Program-made: the position numbers and the translations under genes
DNA from: Tetranychus cinnabarinus
Lineage: Eukaryota > Arthropoda > Arachnida > Trombidiformes > Tetranychidae
Direction of reading: 5' to 3'
Assembly (NCBI GenBank): GCA_022266195.1
Contig: WHVY01000003.1
Span: 4,588,001 to 4,652,000 of the forward strand
Length of the DNA stretch: 64,000 bases
In this document: piece after piece, positions 38,697 through 52,100 of the stretch
Position numbering within the stretch: the stretch's first letter is position 1
Layout of the letters: each line of letters starts with the position of its first letter
The notes under the pieces: generated by a model
Told to the model about the DNA's origin: nothing
Seen by the model: only the letters and a program-made list of their open reading frames with translations
Database searches by the model: none

Positions 38697-39802
38697 TTAT
38701 GACTTAGTTTACATTATGAAAATTTTTGAAAATAATTTGAATTAGAGACGTGAAGAGGATATCATGATCAACTTTATTATCCAAAATCATTGATTTCACT
38801 CTCGTTATATTCCTATCATTATTACCGTTGTCGCTAACTGACGCACAAATTAATTTTATTAAATTAGCAAAATGTAGATTTGCTTGCGATAGAGGACAGC
38901 ATTAATTATTCAATCTACCCAATTGAAAGCTGTTGAACCGTAAACTATTTTTGTCAACAATTATTCATGAATAAAAGATTCAAAAGTTGATGAAAAACAA
39001 ATGGCTTGTCTTATTATTTTGCATTGAGTTTTTTTAAACTTAATATCACTATATTTTGTATTCATTTTATGTGAAACATCTTTACTTCATAGTCTGGAAA
39101 GGACTTAAATTGATAATAAATTGAAAATCTCTATAAAAATTTCGCGTTCGTTTTGAATGTTTATAATCGGTTTTAAGCTAAACAAAATATCGTCCTGTCC
39201 AGTGAAAAAAGGTCATCAGAAGGGATCCACTGTCTTCATTTTGAATGATGAAATAAAAGCCAATTATTTGAACTTGTAACATGAAGTCTTATCAAGTCTT
39301 ATCTGAGTCATGCACTAAACTTTGTACAATCATGTAAACGTTTCACCCAAACTGAATACTTTACTCAATGGATAACAAAATTTGTTTGCAATTCATGCTA
39401 TTGGCCATATTTTGCTTTGGTGTCTTATACTCAAAGAGATTTCTAAATCTCTTTTGCTCTAATTGTTTTGAACCTTTTAATTTAAATGCTTTAAATCAAT
39501 AGAAAAACATTTTAATAAGATTTAATCTGATTTAACGATTAAACCTTTATTTAAACTTCTTTTTTGAGGCCATGTAATTAAACCGATTATTTGGACTTAA
39601 AACTACCGGGAGATGGCGCAAGCTCATTTTCAGCCAGGCGCAGTTTGGTGATTTGCAAACATTCATTTAACAGCTGAAAGTATTCTGTGCTTGTAATTAA
39701 TTTTTTGTTAACAATTGTTTTTCGATTAATTTAATCACTCGTGTCCCGAAGATCTTTGAGTTTCGTATTTCATCACATACTTGTAACTTATTTTAAATCA
39801 TA
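38697..39802. other. Intergenic region between the DUF389 gene and Prp4
   Basis: Contains the DUF389 3' UTR with AATAAA at 38970 and the upstream region of Prp4. A GC-richer patch at 39605-39650, about 150-200 nt before the Prp4 ATG, may be its promoter or 5' UTR. Confidence 0.45.
38970..38975 (+). terminator. Poly(A) signal of the DUF389 gene
   Basis: AATAAA about 275 nt beyond the stop codon of the DUF389 gene. Confidence 0.45.
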
Positions 39803-41652
39803 ATGGTAAGTAATATTGTAGTGAATCCTATCATTTACCCGCTCTTACTGATGAATCAAGTTTTAATGTTTTTGCTGCATATTTTTTTCTTTCTACCAGT
39901 TTCATCGCAGATCAGAAAAGGATCTAATTCGACATAGCAGAAAAAAGAAATCCAGTTCCGATGCAGATCGGTCCAGATCCAAAAGACGACATAAAAGTGA
40001 ACAGAGAGAAGACAAAATTAAAGACTATGATATTAGTATAAATGATAGAGATGAAGATGATGAAGATCTTGAAATAGAGAGATTACGACAGCAGAGAAGA
40101 GAATTAATGAGGAAGCTTGGTGCTTTAGAGGATGAGAAAGAATCCAAACACGAAGACGAGTCTGAACTCGTGAAGGAAAAAAGAAAATCAAGTGGAGGTA
40201 AGACTAATTTTCTTTGCTTTCAATATCTGAAAATATATTATATTTTTATTCATTCTGTTTATTTTATTTATTCTGCTTTTTTGAATTTCAGATCCTGAGC
40301 CAGACACCGATTTAGAACCAAAAGCAAAAAAGCCAGTTTTGGATATGTTTGCTGAAGATGATAATTGCGAAGCTTTCATTACTAAAGATGCTCCTGGAGA
40401 GCAGAAACAAAATTTTTACCAGCTCTCTCTAGCTCAAGCACCTGAAAATCCAGCTCTTAACGATAATTGGGATGATTCCGAAGGATATTACCGTGTTAGA
40501 ATTGGAGAAATTTTAGACATGAGATACTCTGTTTTCGGTTATACTGGACAAGGCATGTTTTCAAATGTAGTCAGAGCGCGTGATAGCTTCAAAGAATCTA
40601 AGGAAGTGGCGATTAAGATAATCCGTAACAATGAAGTTATGAATAAGACAGGGTTGAAGGAATTGACCATGCTAAGAAAATTGAACGAAGCTGACCCAGA
40701 GGATAGATTCCATTGTCTTCGACTTTTTCGCCATTTTTATCACAAAAGTCATCTCTGTTTAGTTTTTGAACCTCTTTCCATGAATCTAAGAGAAATTTTA
40801 AAAAAATATGGTAAAGATGTTGGACTTCATATAAAAGCTGTTCGTTCGTACGCGCAACAACTGTTCCTGGCTCTGAAATTACTTAAAAAATGCAATATCC
40901 TACACGCTGATATTAAACCTGATAATATTTTGGTGAGTTTAAATTTGTATTGTATACTTCAATCTTTATTTATTTACATTTTAATTTCAAATTCTAATTT
41001 TACAGGTTAACGAAAGTAAGCTCGTTTTAAAACTTTGTGATTTCGGTTCTTCATCTCTTGTCTCCGAAAATGACATCACCCCTTATTTGGTTTCAAGATT
41101 CTACAGAGCTCCTGAGATTGGTAAGTCTTTTAACTTATTCCATAAAATCGAACTTTATTCAACAAATGAGATCACTAAAATCCTAATTGTTTTTCTTATT
41201 GGTCTACAGTTTTAGGTTTATCATATGATTACAATATTGACATGTGGTCTGTTGGTGTAACACTTTACGAACTTTATACTGGTAAAATTATGTTCCCTGG
41301 TAAAAATAACAATCAAATGCTCAAGTATTTTATGGATTTGAAAGGAAAAATTTCTAATCGAATGATAAGAAAGGCAGTTTTTCGAACTCAACATTTTGAC
41401 CAAGATTATAATTTTTTATACAGAGAAATTGATCGGGTCACGGAGAAAGAAAAGATCGTGGTTATCGGGAATATGACACCAAATAGAGATTTGCAAAAAG
41501 AACTAATTGCGGACCAAGTTTTACGAGAAGAAGAGCGTCGTAAAGTCCTCCAATTGAAAGATCTTTTAGAAAATGTTTTAACATTGGACCCATCAAGACG
41601 ACTCAAAGTGAATGAAGCTCTTGCCCATAAATTCATTCAAGAACGACTTTAA
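39803..41652 (+). CDS. Prpf4b: Serine/threonine kinase PRP4 (PRPF4B-like)
   Basis: Nuclear kinase that phosphorylates spliceosomal proteins such as Prp31 and Prp6 in known systems and is needed for B-complex formation. Exons 39803-39805 (only the ATG), 39900-40197, 40292-40932, 41006-41120 and 41210-41652 close in frame to 499 aa. Residues 2-100 are Arg/Lys/Ser- and then Asp/Glu-rich. A conserved PRP4 linker, KKPVLDMFAED, precedes the kinase domain (about 175-497). Catalytic residues: Lys209 in VAIKII, His305-Asp307-Lys309-Asn312 in HADIKPDN, DFG at 326-328, and SRFYRAPE in the activation loop, the CMGC signature. Human PRPF4B is about 1007 aa, so the N-terminal RS region is much shorter here. 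The ATG followed at once by GTAAGT is the expected but unusual start. AATAAA at 41893 could be its poly(A) signal. Confidence 0.94.
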
Positions 41653-43188
41653 ACTCTCCATTCATATTCATCCATTAGATTTGATTCTTCGCTATAATGT
41701 AATATACAAATTGATATATAAATATATATATAATGTATAATAAGCCAAGCCCTATCGCTGAACAATCACCATCTCAAGCCCATCTTAAATCAATTTTGCC
41801 TTTGATCAATGAAGTAAAATAGCACCCATTGAAGACTTAATTTACAATTTGATCAAAAATTGAGTCTGTTTGATATTATAAAAGAAATGAAAAATAAACA
41901 AATTTATATATACACGCATAGTGACTTTAATTTCTGAAAATTAATATTAGCGGAGTTAAAAGATTATTATATCTTTAAAGTACTGAACCACACTGAACCA
42001 ACTCGGCATAAAACATAGGCATAATGTTCAATGCGTTTCAACCTCTTGCCAATCATAACTTTTGATGTACTTTTCGTTGGTCATGACATTAAATTAAGCC
42101 ATTATTTGCGAAGAGGCTGATCGGTGATCACCTTTGAATAAATCTCACGTTACTTGGAGTTGATTGAAATTCAGTTGAATAATCGATTTATTTCAAAATA
42201 AATTTACATCCAGAACATTTCAATCCTCTATTTTAGTGATGCTAAATGAAAAGAAACTAGATTAAGTGTTGGTGGATTCGGTGTACAGACATTTTTCAGT
42301 CTTTAATGCGTCCGAGAATGATTTTAGACTTGAGCTAAATCTAATTTTAAGGCCAATCTGAGATTGAAAATTCAAAAATTTTGAGCATAATTTGAATAAA
42401 ATGTAAGCATATAATGGTTTCATTTGTAAAACTCATTCGAGAGACTACTTAGAATAGCTATTCGTAATTGAATTAAAATAGTGATCAAGTTTATTCCAAT
42501 TAATGTGGCATGATTCAAATCTAAATATATTCTAGATTTTATGTCTTTGCAACGCTTCTCTAAACTTACAATTCAGACTCGGACTGAAAACGTACAAATG
42601 GACCTACTATGAAGTTAACTAAAGCAATAGATGCAGTGCTCAAGGAGTTTTCATCCAAATTTATGGTTAATAGTGTAATTCTGAATCTTCCAATGCCATT
42701 TCAATTCACAATAAATAAGATTAGTGGAAGCGATTTCATCAAAGTTGAATTTCCATTTCCTAATTTTAAATAAATTACTTGATAACTTTCATAAGTATCA
42801 TTGTTATTTAGCATCATTAATATTGTTGGAGGTATAATTATTCTTTTAATCATTAATATAGTAATTATTTTGATGATTTATTTGTTCTTTTTCTGTTCTT
42901 TGGTTTACTGATGAAATATTTGTTTTTTTTTGCAACCTGTACTTGAAAAGAAAGATAAAGCACAATTATAATAATAAAAAAAGTTCGGTAAATTACAGAT
43001 GAATGAGCGATTTGATTGCTACAAATTGTTGATATTAAAAAACTTGTCTTTTAAATGGTTTACAAGACTCAGTGTGGATACATGAAAATCGCCTAAGTTT
43101 GATTGGAATCAACTTCTGTGCTTTTACTTTCAATGACATTTCAAATTTCAATACTAATTCACCAGTAATAATAACATAATAATTATAG
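41653..43188. other. Convergent intergenic region between Prp4 and Vsx
   Basis: Holds the 3' UTRs of two converging genes: AATAAA at about 41893 on the plus strand for Prp4 and TTTATT at 42877-42882 (AATAAA on the minus strand) for Vsx. No coding potential seen. Confidence 0.55.
42877..42882 (-). terminator. Poly(A) signal of Vsx
   Basis: AATAAA on the minus strand about 310 nt beyond the Vsx stop codon. Confidence 0.4.
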
Positions 43189-46100
43189 TTAATAAATATG
43201 TCTTGATCCAGAAAAGGCATAAGTCAATGGTCCAGTTGATGTTGTCGTCGGAAGATGTTGATTACTACTATTATTGTTACTGTTATTATTATGCGTCCTA
43301 TCAATTGGATACAATTGGATTGCTCCTCCATTGACGTTATGATTTAACAATGAATGGTTAAGCGTTAATGCCATCGATGTACCAACATCAATGACACTAT
43401 TATTGTTGTTATTACTAGGTCCACTTGAGCTGCTGCTATTATTACTATTTTGTCCATTCATCAATTGATTTCCATCGATTCTTAAATTTTTCATGGCTCC
43501 TGGACTTGGACATGTAACCGGACTTGGAGCATCCCTTGATTCACCTTCAGTATCCGATTCACGTAGTTTATCAGCTGCTTCAATGGACTTTTTATGCATC
43601 CCTGCGAAGTCAAAATGGGATTCGCTTGAGTCATGATGTTGTGAGCTTTTGCGATTCTGATCTGATGATAATAATAATAACAAAGGGATGGAAAGGAAGG
43701 ATTGTATATATAAATGGTTCGGTGATTTGAAAACTTTCTTCAAATGTGAGTGAATTAGGAGTTTTAAGCAGTGCAAAAAAATAATCAAAACAATATGAGA
43801 GAAAATGGATTGCAAAAAACGTAAAATTGAGCATTCATTAGTCAGATTATTCAGGTGATTGGCAGCCCATGCAGATTCATTAAGCCATTCATGAAAACAG
43901 CTATTCTTATGACTGTATGATTTTTACACAACAGTTTAGAGATGACGATTGGTCCATCACACTCTACTACTGTTACATGTATAAGAATCACAGGGTAAAT
44001 CAAATACATGTTTGTACATTCAATAAAATTAGGAAAGACAGTCAAGACAATTTAGCTGTGAAGGGTTGCAATTATTTTTGAGCAATCTAGTACAAGCAGT
44101 ATAACAAAAGTGTTAGAAAGTTAACCATTTATTAAGCAAAGCAAGGAAGGGATTTGATTATTTGATTTGCCTTTTGCATCCAAGCCTCATATCAGAATTG
44201 TGTTAGATTTGTTAGTATTGTACATTTCATCGGTTAATCGCTCTGAGATGTACTTATGTTAAGCGTTAGTCTGCTAGTTAATTAATGAAAGTTATAGTAT
44301 ACCTAAAAGCCAAGGAGCACATTGAGCGTCACCATCTCGGGCACTTCTCAAAATACTATCAGGTAAAGGTAACGAGTGTCTAACCATTGCACCATAAAGC
44401 CCATATTCAGCCATAATTGTACTTTTTCCCCAGCATTTTTCCGTTTTCCTCCATTTCGCTCTACGATTTTGAAACCAAACCTGAATAAAGAAGAAAAATG
44501 TTAAAATCTTGTCTTAAAAGCATGTTTAAATGAAAATGCAGTTCATCGCTATTGGGCTTAAAAGTGAATGAAGCGATATCAACATTTACATTTCACAAAG
44601 CAACAGATTTAAATAACAATTCACAGAACCTCTTTATGTAAAATCAATGCAAAATAATTAATATTCTGGCAAAATGCATAACTTTGGCACTGAATAATGA
44701 GAAACAAATGACTTTGATCAAATTTGTCACCAGTGAAATTAAGATTTTACAGCTTTTAAATTATTTGTTCAGTTCAATGATGATGAACATTGTCGATGAC
44801 TATCAAAACTAACTGTTATATTTTGTATCATTAAAAGTAATTACTAATGTAATGCAAAAGCGTGTATAGAATGTGCTTCCACATAAAAAATAAGGTTTAG
44901 TGTTTCGTTGAACGCGTGTTAAAACTTGTTAAGAGACTAACAATAAACATTATAAATTATTGTAACATTATAATATGAATTTTTTTCAATGCTGGTAACA
45001 CAAAGAGAGGATCAAGTGAAAGTTTACAATTACATTTGCATTTGTAAAGGTCAACAAGATGATGTATCACTGTTAAAGGTGAAGTGGATGTTTAATGATG
45101 TCAAAACGATATGTAAATAGGATTGAAAACAAACAAAACAACTTGATCCCAGAAGTAAACCACACTATAATAGCGATCAAACAACACTTTGATTTAGATC
45201 CTCGCCAAAGTCATCAGAAACAAGCTAAGATGAAAACACTGGTTAACAAAATCACAAAAGAGACTGTAAAATTGTCCAGTATTTGAAATTAATATAGATG
45301 TTGTCATGTTTAATGAACAGACAAAAACAATACACCAAACAAATGTCATTTAATAGGTTGATTAACCATGAAAAATGAAGACAAAAAGTTGGTTTTGAAA
45401 AATACTGTAAACTATAATAAACATGGAAACAAATTGAACAAAAATGAGTAATTGGATCGTAATGTTACAAAAAGGTCTAACAGGGAACCCTTTTTGAGCG
45501 GTAATTTAATTTGAGAGGGAAAAATGAAAAGACAAATATGGGAGTCAAATTTGTCTCGTTAAATCCGAATAATGAAGTAAGTTGTTAAATTTAAACACAA
45601 AATTCAAATAAAGGTACAATTACAATTAAAAACTGAATCTAAAAGGCAAATACAAATCAAATAAAAAATAATAAAACAAAATAAGACATGAAATTAATGG
45701 ATCGAATCCTTCAATAAGTTAGCAAAAAAAATAATAAGCGGCAGCACTTATATGTTTATGTGTTTATTTTGTACTTATTTAATGATTATCCTTTGATTAT
45801 CAGAGTTATTTTGTTGATTTTATTAAACAGTTATGCTAACAAAATTAAATCACCATTTAAAATATAAAATTGAATCAATGGCAACAACATGACAAGATGG
45901 AAACAAGATGAAGACAAAAAAACACCCAACAGTGATCCCATTACCAAGGCCTAAGATGATGAAGATACCAAACTGGTTTCTTAGGGAACAAGTGAAAATA
46001 TTATTAGTAAGTTAAAACCATTTGATTTATTGTATTTTTTTCAAGACAAAACTAAAGCAAATTATTGTCAAAATTTTGAACACAGGGAAAGGGAGAGAAA

Positions 46101-49100
46101 CAAAAAAAACAAACAAATAAACACATCTAAACTAGCAACAGCAACTATTAATACCAGAAAATGTTTCGTTTTGTTTAGCATTGATTTGACACTAAAAGGA
46201 AGACTTAACCCAAAGAAAAAGGAAAACGATGATGAAGAAGAAGAAGAAGATAAAAGATGACAACTTGATATCATTATTATTATCATCAATTGTTATAGAG
46301 TTTAAAACTAACTCGATTTTATATCGTATAAGGTTGTAAAAACATGTTTCAATAGAGAGACGGCAGAAGAGCCAGCAAAGTTATCATCTCGACTTGTTAT
46401 TTGATAAAATCTCACTCCCAGTGAGTCTTTTTTTTATATAAATATATATATTTTTCATTTGATACAAACAGTAAAATCACAATTTGATCACAATATGAAT
46501 CTATACTGAATGCTGTTTTCCTTTGATTTTGCTGCTTAATTTAATTCAATACTCTTCTTGTTGCTTCAACCTTTGCCTTGATACATTAAGTGATATATCT
46601 CAAATTAAATGGCCTTTTATTATTTACTGAATACCATATAATACGTATTCAATTGCGATCAACAGTCAATGTAAATGTTAAAAAGATGAATGGTACAAAT
46701 GTAAAAATGATTTGACATGATTACAATTCACAATTCAATTTCAATAGTTTCCTGTTTCCCTCTCAATCTTACCTGGCCAACCTTAAGATTGCGTATTGTT
46801 TTGCCGGCAATAATCATACCTAAATGATAACAATATTTGTGTTGTCAATTTGTCAAATTGTAAAATTGAGTTGCTAAAGGAAAGCAAAATTGAAAGCCTT
46901 TAAGATCAAACAAGGTAACAAAATTGACAACAGTTTTGTTTATTGAACAAAGCTTATTCATTACAAAGTCTATTCAGTGACAGCTTTTAACCATTTTGGT
47001 ATGTTGCTGCTGTTGAATGATTGTTAACGACAATTTAACCTTTAACTTGGTTAACTTTAAAAAGGTGAAAATACAAACTGGACAAGTGGACAACTTTAAT
47101 GCCTAACTTTGGACCTTTTCATGTCGCCTAACAATATCTTGTAATATTCAATTGAAATAACCTTTTTTGTCTCTCTTTACCTTCCCATGATTAGATGATG
47201 AAGATAATGTTGTAATGATTTCAAGATAGTAATTGGATTCAAGTTCAAGATTGTATTGATTGAATTAATGATTGAAACTGATTTTTAGCGACTTTTGACT
47301 CTGGAAATTTGAAACCTTTTCAATGTAAAAGTGTCTTGAATTACAAATGAGTTTGGTTAAGGTAATAAAAGGGTTGCAAATATTCAACCAAGTGTTCAGT
47401 TGTTATGTGAATTATCATTTTGAATGAAGCACGCTTTAATAGCAATCACATTAATCATTATTATCATTATAAACCATTGAAATAAATTGTAAAGGCCTCA
47501 ACCTTTAAACAGTTGCTTGAGCAAATATTTACCTTCATTTTTACACTTCAACATTCAATCTTTTTGCCTTCAACATTCAAATGTTTAATTATTAATTACT
47601 GTAATTGAAATTGTTTATTCACAAATTTAATCTCATTCAGACATGCTTCATGTGTAAAGAAAGTTAAACAAAATCAAATCACAATTTAATGTTTTGCTTG
47701 TATCTCAGTTTTCACTGTTTTTGTTCAATTTCATTTCAATTGTTGATTGATTTAATTGCTTTTACTAACCTGTATCCTATCCTCAGGTAGATCAGTTTTA
47801 ACGGAAAGCATTTCCCTTGCATAAACATCAGGATAATGAGCATCTTTAAAGGCCTTTTCCAGTTCCTCCAATTGATAACTCGTAAATATTGTTCTGGATG
47901 AGCTCAAAATGGAAACCAGAATGAAGATGAACCAGGATAATATTGAACAGCAAGAAGAAGAGAAGAGGAGAAGAAAAAAAATAATACTTTAAGTTAGATT
48001 GTTTGAGTTTTACTGCAATATTGTGCTTCGCTTTTCAGTCAACAACCATGTAATCCTCATACAATAGTATTATATCAAAATCACTAATCCAAAGCCCAAC
48101 TAATATGATATTAAGTAACCACTAATCCCTTTCAATGAAACCATTCACAAACTGATCACCATCATCATCACCAACATCATCAAAATGGTTAACAAATCTC
48201 ACAAACATTATGTCTTTACAGTTGACAATTGTTGTTAATTGTTGTTGATTGTTAGTATTGATTCTCTCACCTTTGATTAATCTCTCTTCCTCTCCTCTTA
48301 TCCACCTCTAAACCTTGCTGGGTGATGCTGGGTATTCATTATATTTGTGAAAAATTAACAAAAATGAATGAAAGAAAAAAAAACAAAACAAAATGAGGAG
48401 TTTGTTTACAAATGATTTAACAAGTCACAACCTAATCAATTGAGTTGATCAATAACTAATTCAATAATACATGCATTGATTCAATCGATATTTATAATGG
48501 TTAATAAGTTATTTGTTTTTTTTTGGGTTCAAACCCAATCTCTGTTTACCAACTTGACTTGTTTACTTGGCAAGGTAATCCTTTACTTGTTACAGAAAAC
48601 ACTTACCTATGTCTTCTTTTTTTCTTTTTTTTCTTGCTTGAACTTATTGAACTATTATTATCGCAATCATTTCCTTGAGCTCCACTTAATCGGCTAAATT
48701 CACTCATAATTGTACCTAAATTGGGTGAAAAAAATGAGCAAAGTAAAGACTTCATTAGTGACTTGATTATAAGTTGTCTCTGCAACATAGCAACTGTACA
48801 AAAAAAATCTCCCAATTATGTTTGCCTATTTACAGAGGTAACGTTATTTAGACAAATAGTAAACATTTTAACAAAATTAGTTTAATGTAATTATCGTAGT
48901 TTAATAGTTAATGAACAAGTTAAAGTCAGTTGTTATAAAACTCAGTCAGTTGTTTAATTATTTTCTGGTCAATTGGGTTAATCAAGTTTCGCGCTGTTGA
49001 TGCTGCTACCACCAAGTGTTCAATATATGCATTGAAGGAGGGAATCGATTAAAAAAATTCTCGCTTTGTTTGATTTTTTATTTTAACAATAATAATTAAT

Positions 49101-52100
49101 ATTTTGCTGATCTAATTAACCAATTATTTATTTAATTAGTTGCTTAGCTTCGAGTTTTATTTAACTTGGTATTAGTTAAGTGTCTTTATTTTGCAGTGAA
49201 CTTACAAATTTTGGTTATTTTGCTCGTCTGATCAACTCAATATGGCTGAACATAAGATAGAGAGGTAAAAGGTTTTGATTTGATTTTATATTTTTTCTGC
49301 TTAATTGTTCGATTGTTTGTTAATTATTATTTCTTGTCTTGTCATGGTATCATGTTATATTTCATTAGCTCAAGGTGAATTTATTAATTGAAAGCAAATT
49401 GAATCTTAAACTGATTGACAGACATTATAAGTTGAATAAGATATTGGCTTTGTGTTTTTGTTTCTTTAGGTATAGTCATATCATTCAACGCTTGTTAATC
49501 TAATTGTTGCTATTGATTTGTTCATTTGTTAATGATTAACTTGAACCAACTAGACTTATTAATCAAATTGTATTGGGTAAAGTTAAACTTGAGGCAAATT
49601 AATTGTGACAACTGTGCATTAACTGGTACATCTTGTTATTGTTTTTTAGAGAGTCTCTACATTCAAATTGATTAGGCTAAGCGATTTTGACAGTCAATCA
49701 ACAGATTTATTGTCAACAATTAAGTTGATTGAATTTTAAGTTGAATGGAAGAAGAACAGTGTTAATCATTATCATAAAAAAACTAATCATTTTGAAAACG
49801 GTGAAAGTTTAATCAATCAAATTTTACTCTTTCTTGTGAAGGTAAAAATGATTGAAAACAAAAACAAGCAAATAAACCACCAAAACTTACAATCAAATCG
49901 TACCTTCAATCATTATTAATCTTGATTAAAGCTAATAATAGCTGACTTTAAATCAAACAAAGAGCAAAGTGATAAGAATTTGCTCAAGAATTTGATAAAG
50001 AATTGAAATATGAATTGATTATTAGCTTTTTTAGTCCATTCTAGTTACAGTCTTCCCCATGCTAATATAGCATTGTATTGAAAGACAATATTAGCTTGAT
50101 TCCAATTCACACATTTAATCAAACTTGTCACTTGATTGTTCAATGAAGATGATGATGGTGAGGATGATGATAAAGGCAAAGATAATGATAATGATAAAAT
50201 CAAGCTACCACGAGTTTACTTATATCTGCTAATATCTAAAGCTTACAATATAATGAAATATAATAAGCTGTTGAAAATGGAAAGTTGATCGACCAGAATT
50301 ATGGATGAGAATGGAAAGGACAAAAGATAAACATTCCAAACCATATCAGCTCATAATTATTATTATATTGAACCTTTGTACGATCATATGTTTATCATAT
50401 AAATATTATTATCTTTACCAACTCTCCGTTTGTAGTTATAATATGAAAATATTTCAAGAATGTTAAAGTCTAGAAGGATAAAAGTCTAATATTTTTCCTT
50501 TTCTCCCTTTACTTTTAGGTTTTTAGACTGTTCAGTTTTCACCCATTTTTTGGGTTCATCATCCAAATTATTGGCTATAATCAAGCCTCTTTGGCTTTCC
50601 TTGGTTTCACCATAATTACAATAAATTGTCGAGGAAAAATTGAGATTCAATGGACAAAGACGATGCTGAGCAATGGACCAAATTAATCAGATGGAAGTCA
50701 AGAAGCTTCAATTTCAATCAAATCCTGGCTCAACTTAAAAACCATTTGAATGTTAAAGACTTAATTGTTGTCCAAGATTAACACCTACCTGGCCTGATGC
50801 TAAATGTTGAGAGCAAGACAAATAAGGGTTAACAATAGTATTGTAGCTGATTGATTAATTTGAATCTTGAAAAGACCCAAATTGATACATAATGAGTAAA
50901 TGGTTATAAGATGTAAAGATCTATTATCATCGTAATCATCAATTTTTCAACACTCATTATGTTATTATTTTTATTATTGTTATTATCAGTTATTATTGAA
51001 TTGAAAGGTAAAGGCACCTGGTAAATGAAAAATAAAAATGCCAAATGAGTTTATGACAGGTTAACAATTGACATTGAATGAATATTGATTGTTAAAATGT
51101 GAAGGCGTTTTTGACTCTATTAACCGTTGCCTTATACTTTAATACATTCAATATATACACATATACTATGAGTGAGTGTGAGTTGAAAAAAAAACATTTT
51201 ACTGATGAATGCAACATTTAGCATCAGATACCATTGATCGGGGTGAAGATGATGAGGATGTTAAATGGTCAAAAGATTTTGTATTGTTGAAAGAGAGGCC
51301 TTTGTTGATGTGTCGACATTGAAAAGAGCCTTGACACAGCGACTTACAAGACTATTGAAGACACACACGGACTCATCTATTCAGTCAGGTTACTTCCTCA
51401 TTAACTCGAGTCGAGTCAATCTTTTCATTGTAGCACAACAAAAAATAACATGAGAGCAAGATAAAGAAAGACATTTTCACATCTTCCCCAACAATAACAC
51501 TCATCATAATAGTTGTACTCAAATAATTTATGGCCTTTACACGCGCGTTTATATACTTAGACCACCTTGTTTCCCTTTCTTAACCTTTACTTTTACCTTT
51601 TCCATCTCTAACCTTTATCTATTCTTAATCTATCTAAACTTGTTTATTCAATACACCATGTATATCTACATAATCTCTCTCTGGGAGTTAAAACCTTATT
51701 CCCATCCTACTATTACTATTATTATAATTTTAACCTTTTTTCTCTATTTTTATTGAAGGTAAAATATCAACCAACTTGACTGAGTTTTACATGGATGTGA
51801 AAAGGAAACAACAATAGATAGATTGACAGTTAAGGTGTTCACAATTTGATTCCTCTACTTTAACTGTTTACCAAACTATAATTAACTTGACAAAATAAAG
51901 GTATTACTTCTAGTCCCATCAAATTGCTATTTTAATTCAATTATTATTTTCTGTCAAACTTGCCACTTGTATTTGGCGCTTTTGCATCCTCAAGCTTTGT
52001 TTACTTGTAATTGTCCAAAACATTTACAATTTTAGGACTAATTTCAACCATTTTTAACTGATTTTTTTTATGTTGTTTCGTTAATTTAGATTGTAAAATA

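Noticed and set aside
51265..51453. Plus-strand 62-codon open frame with ATG in Vsx intron 1
   Set aside because: No recognisable motif, no splice or poly(A) context specific to it; likely chance.
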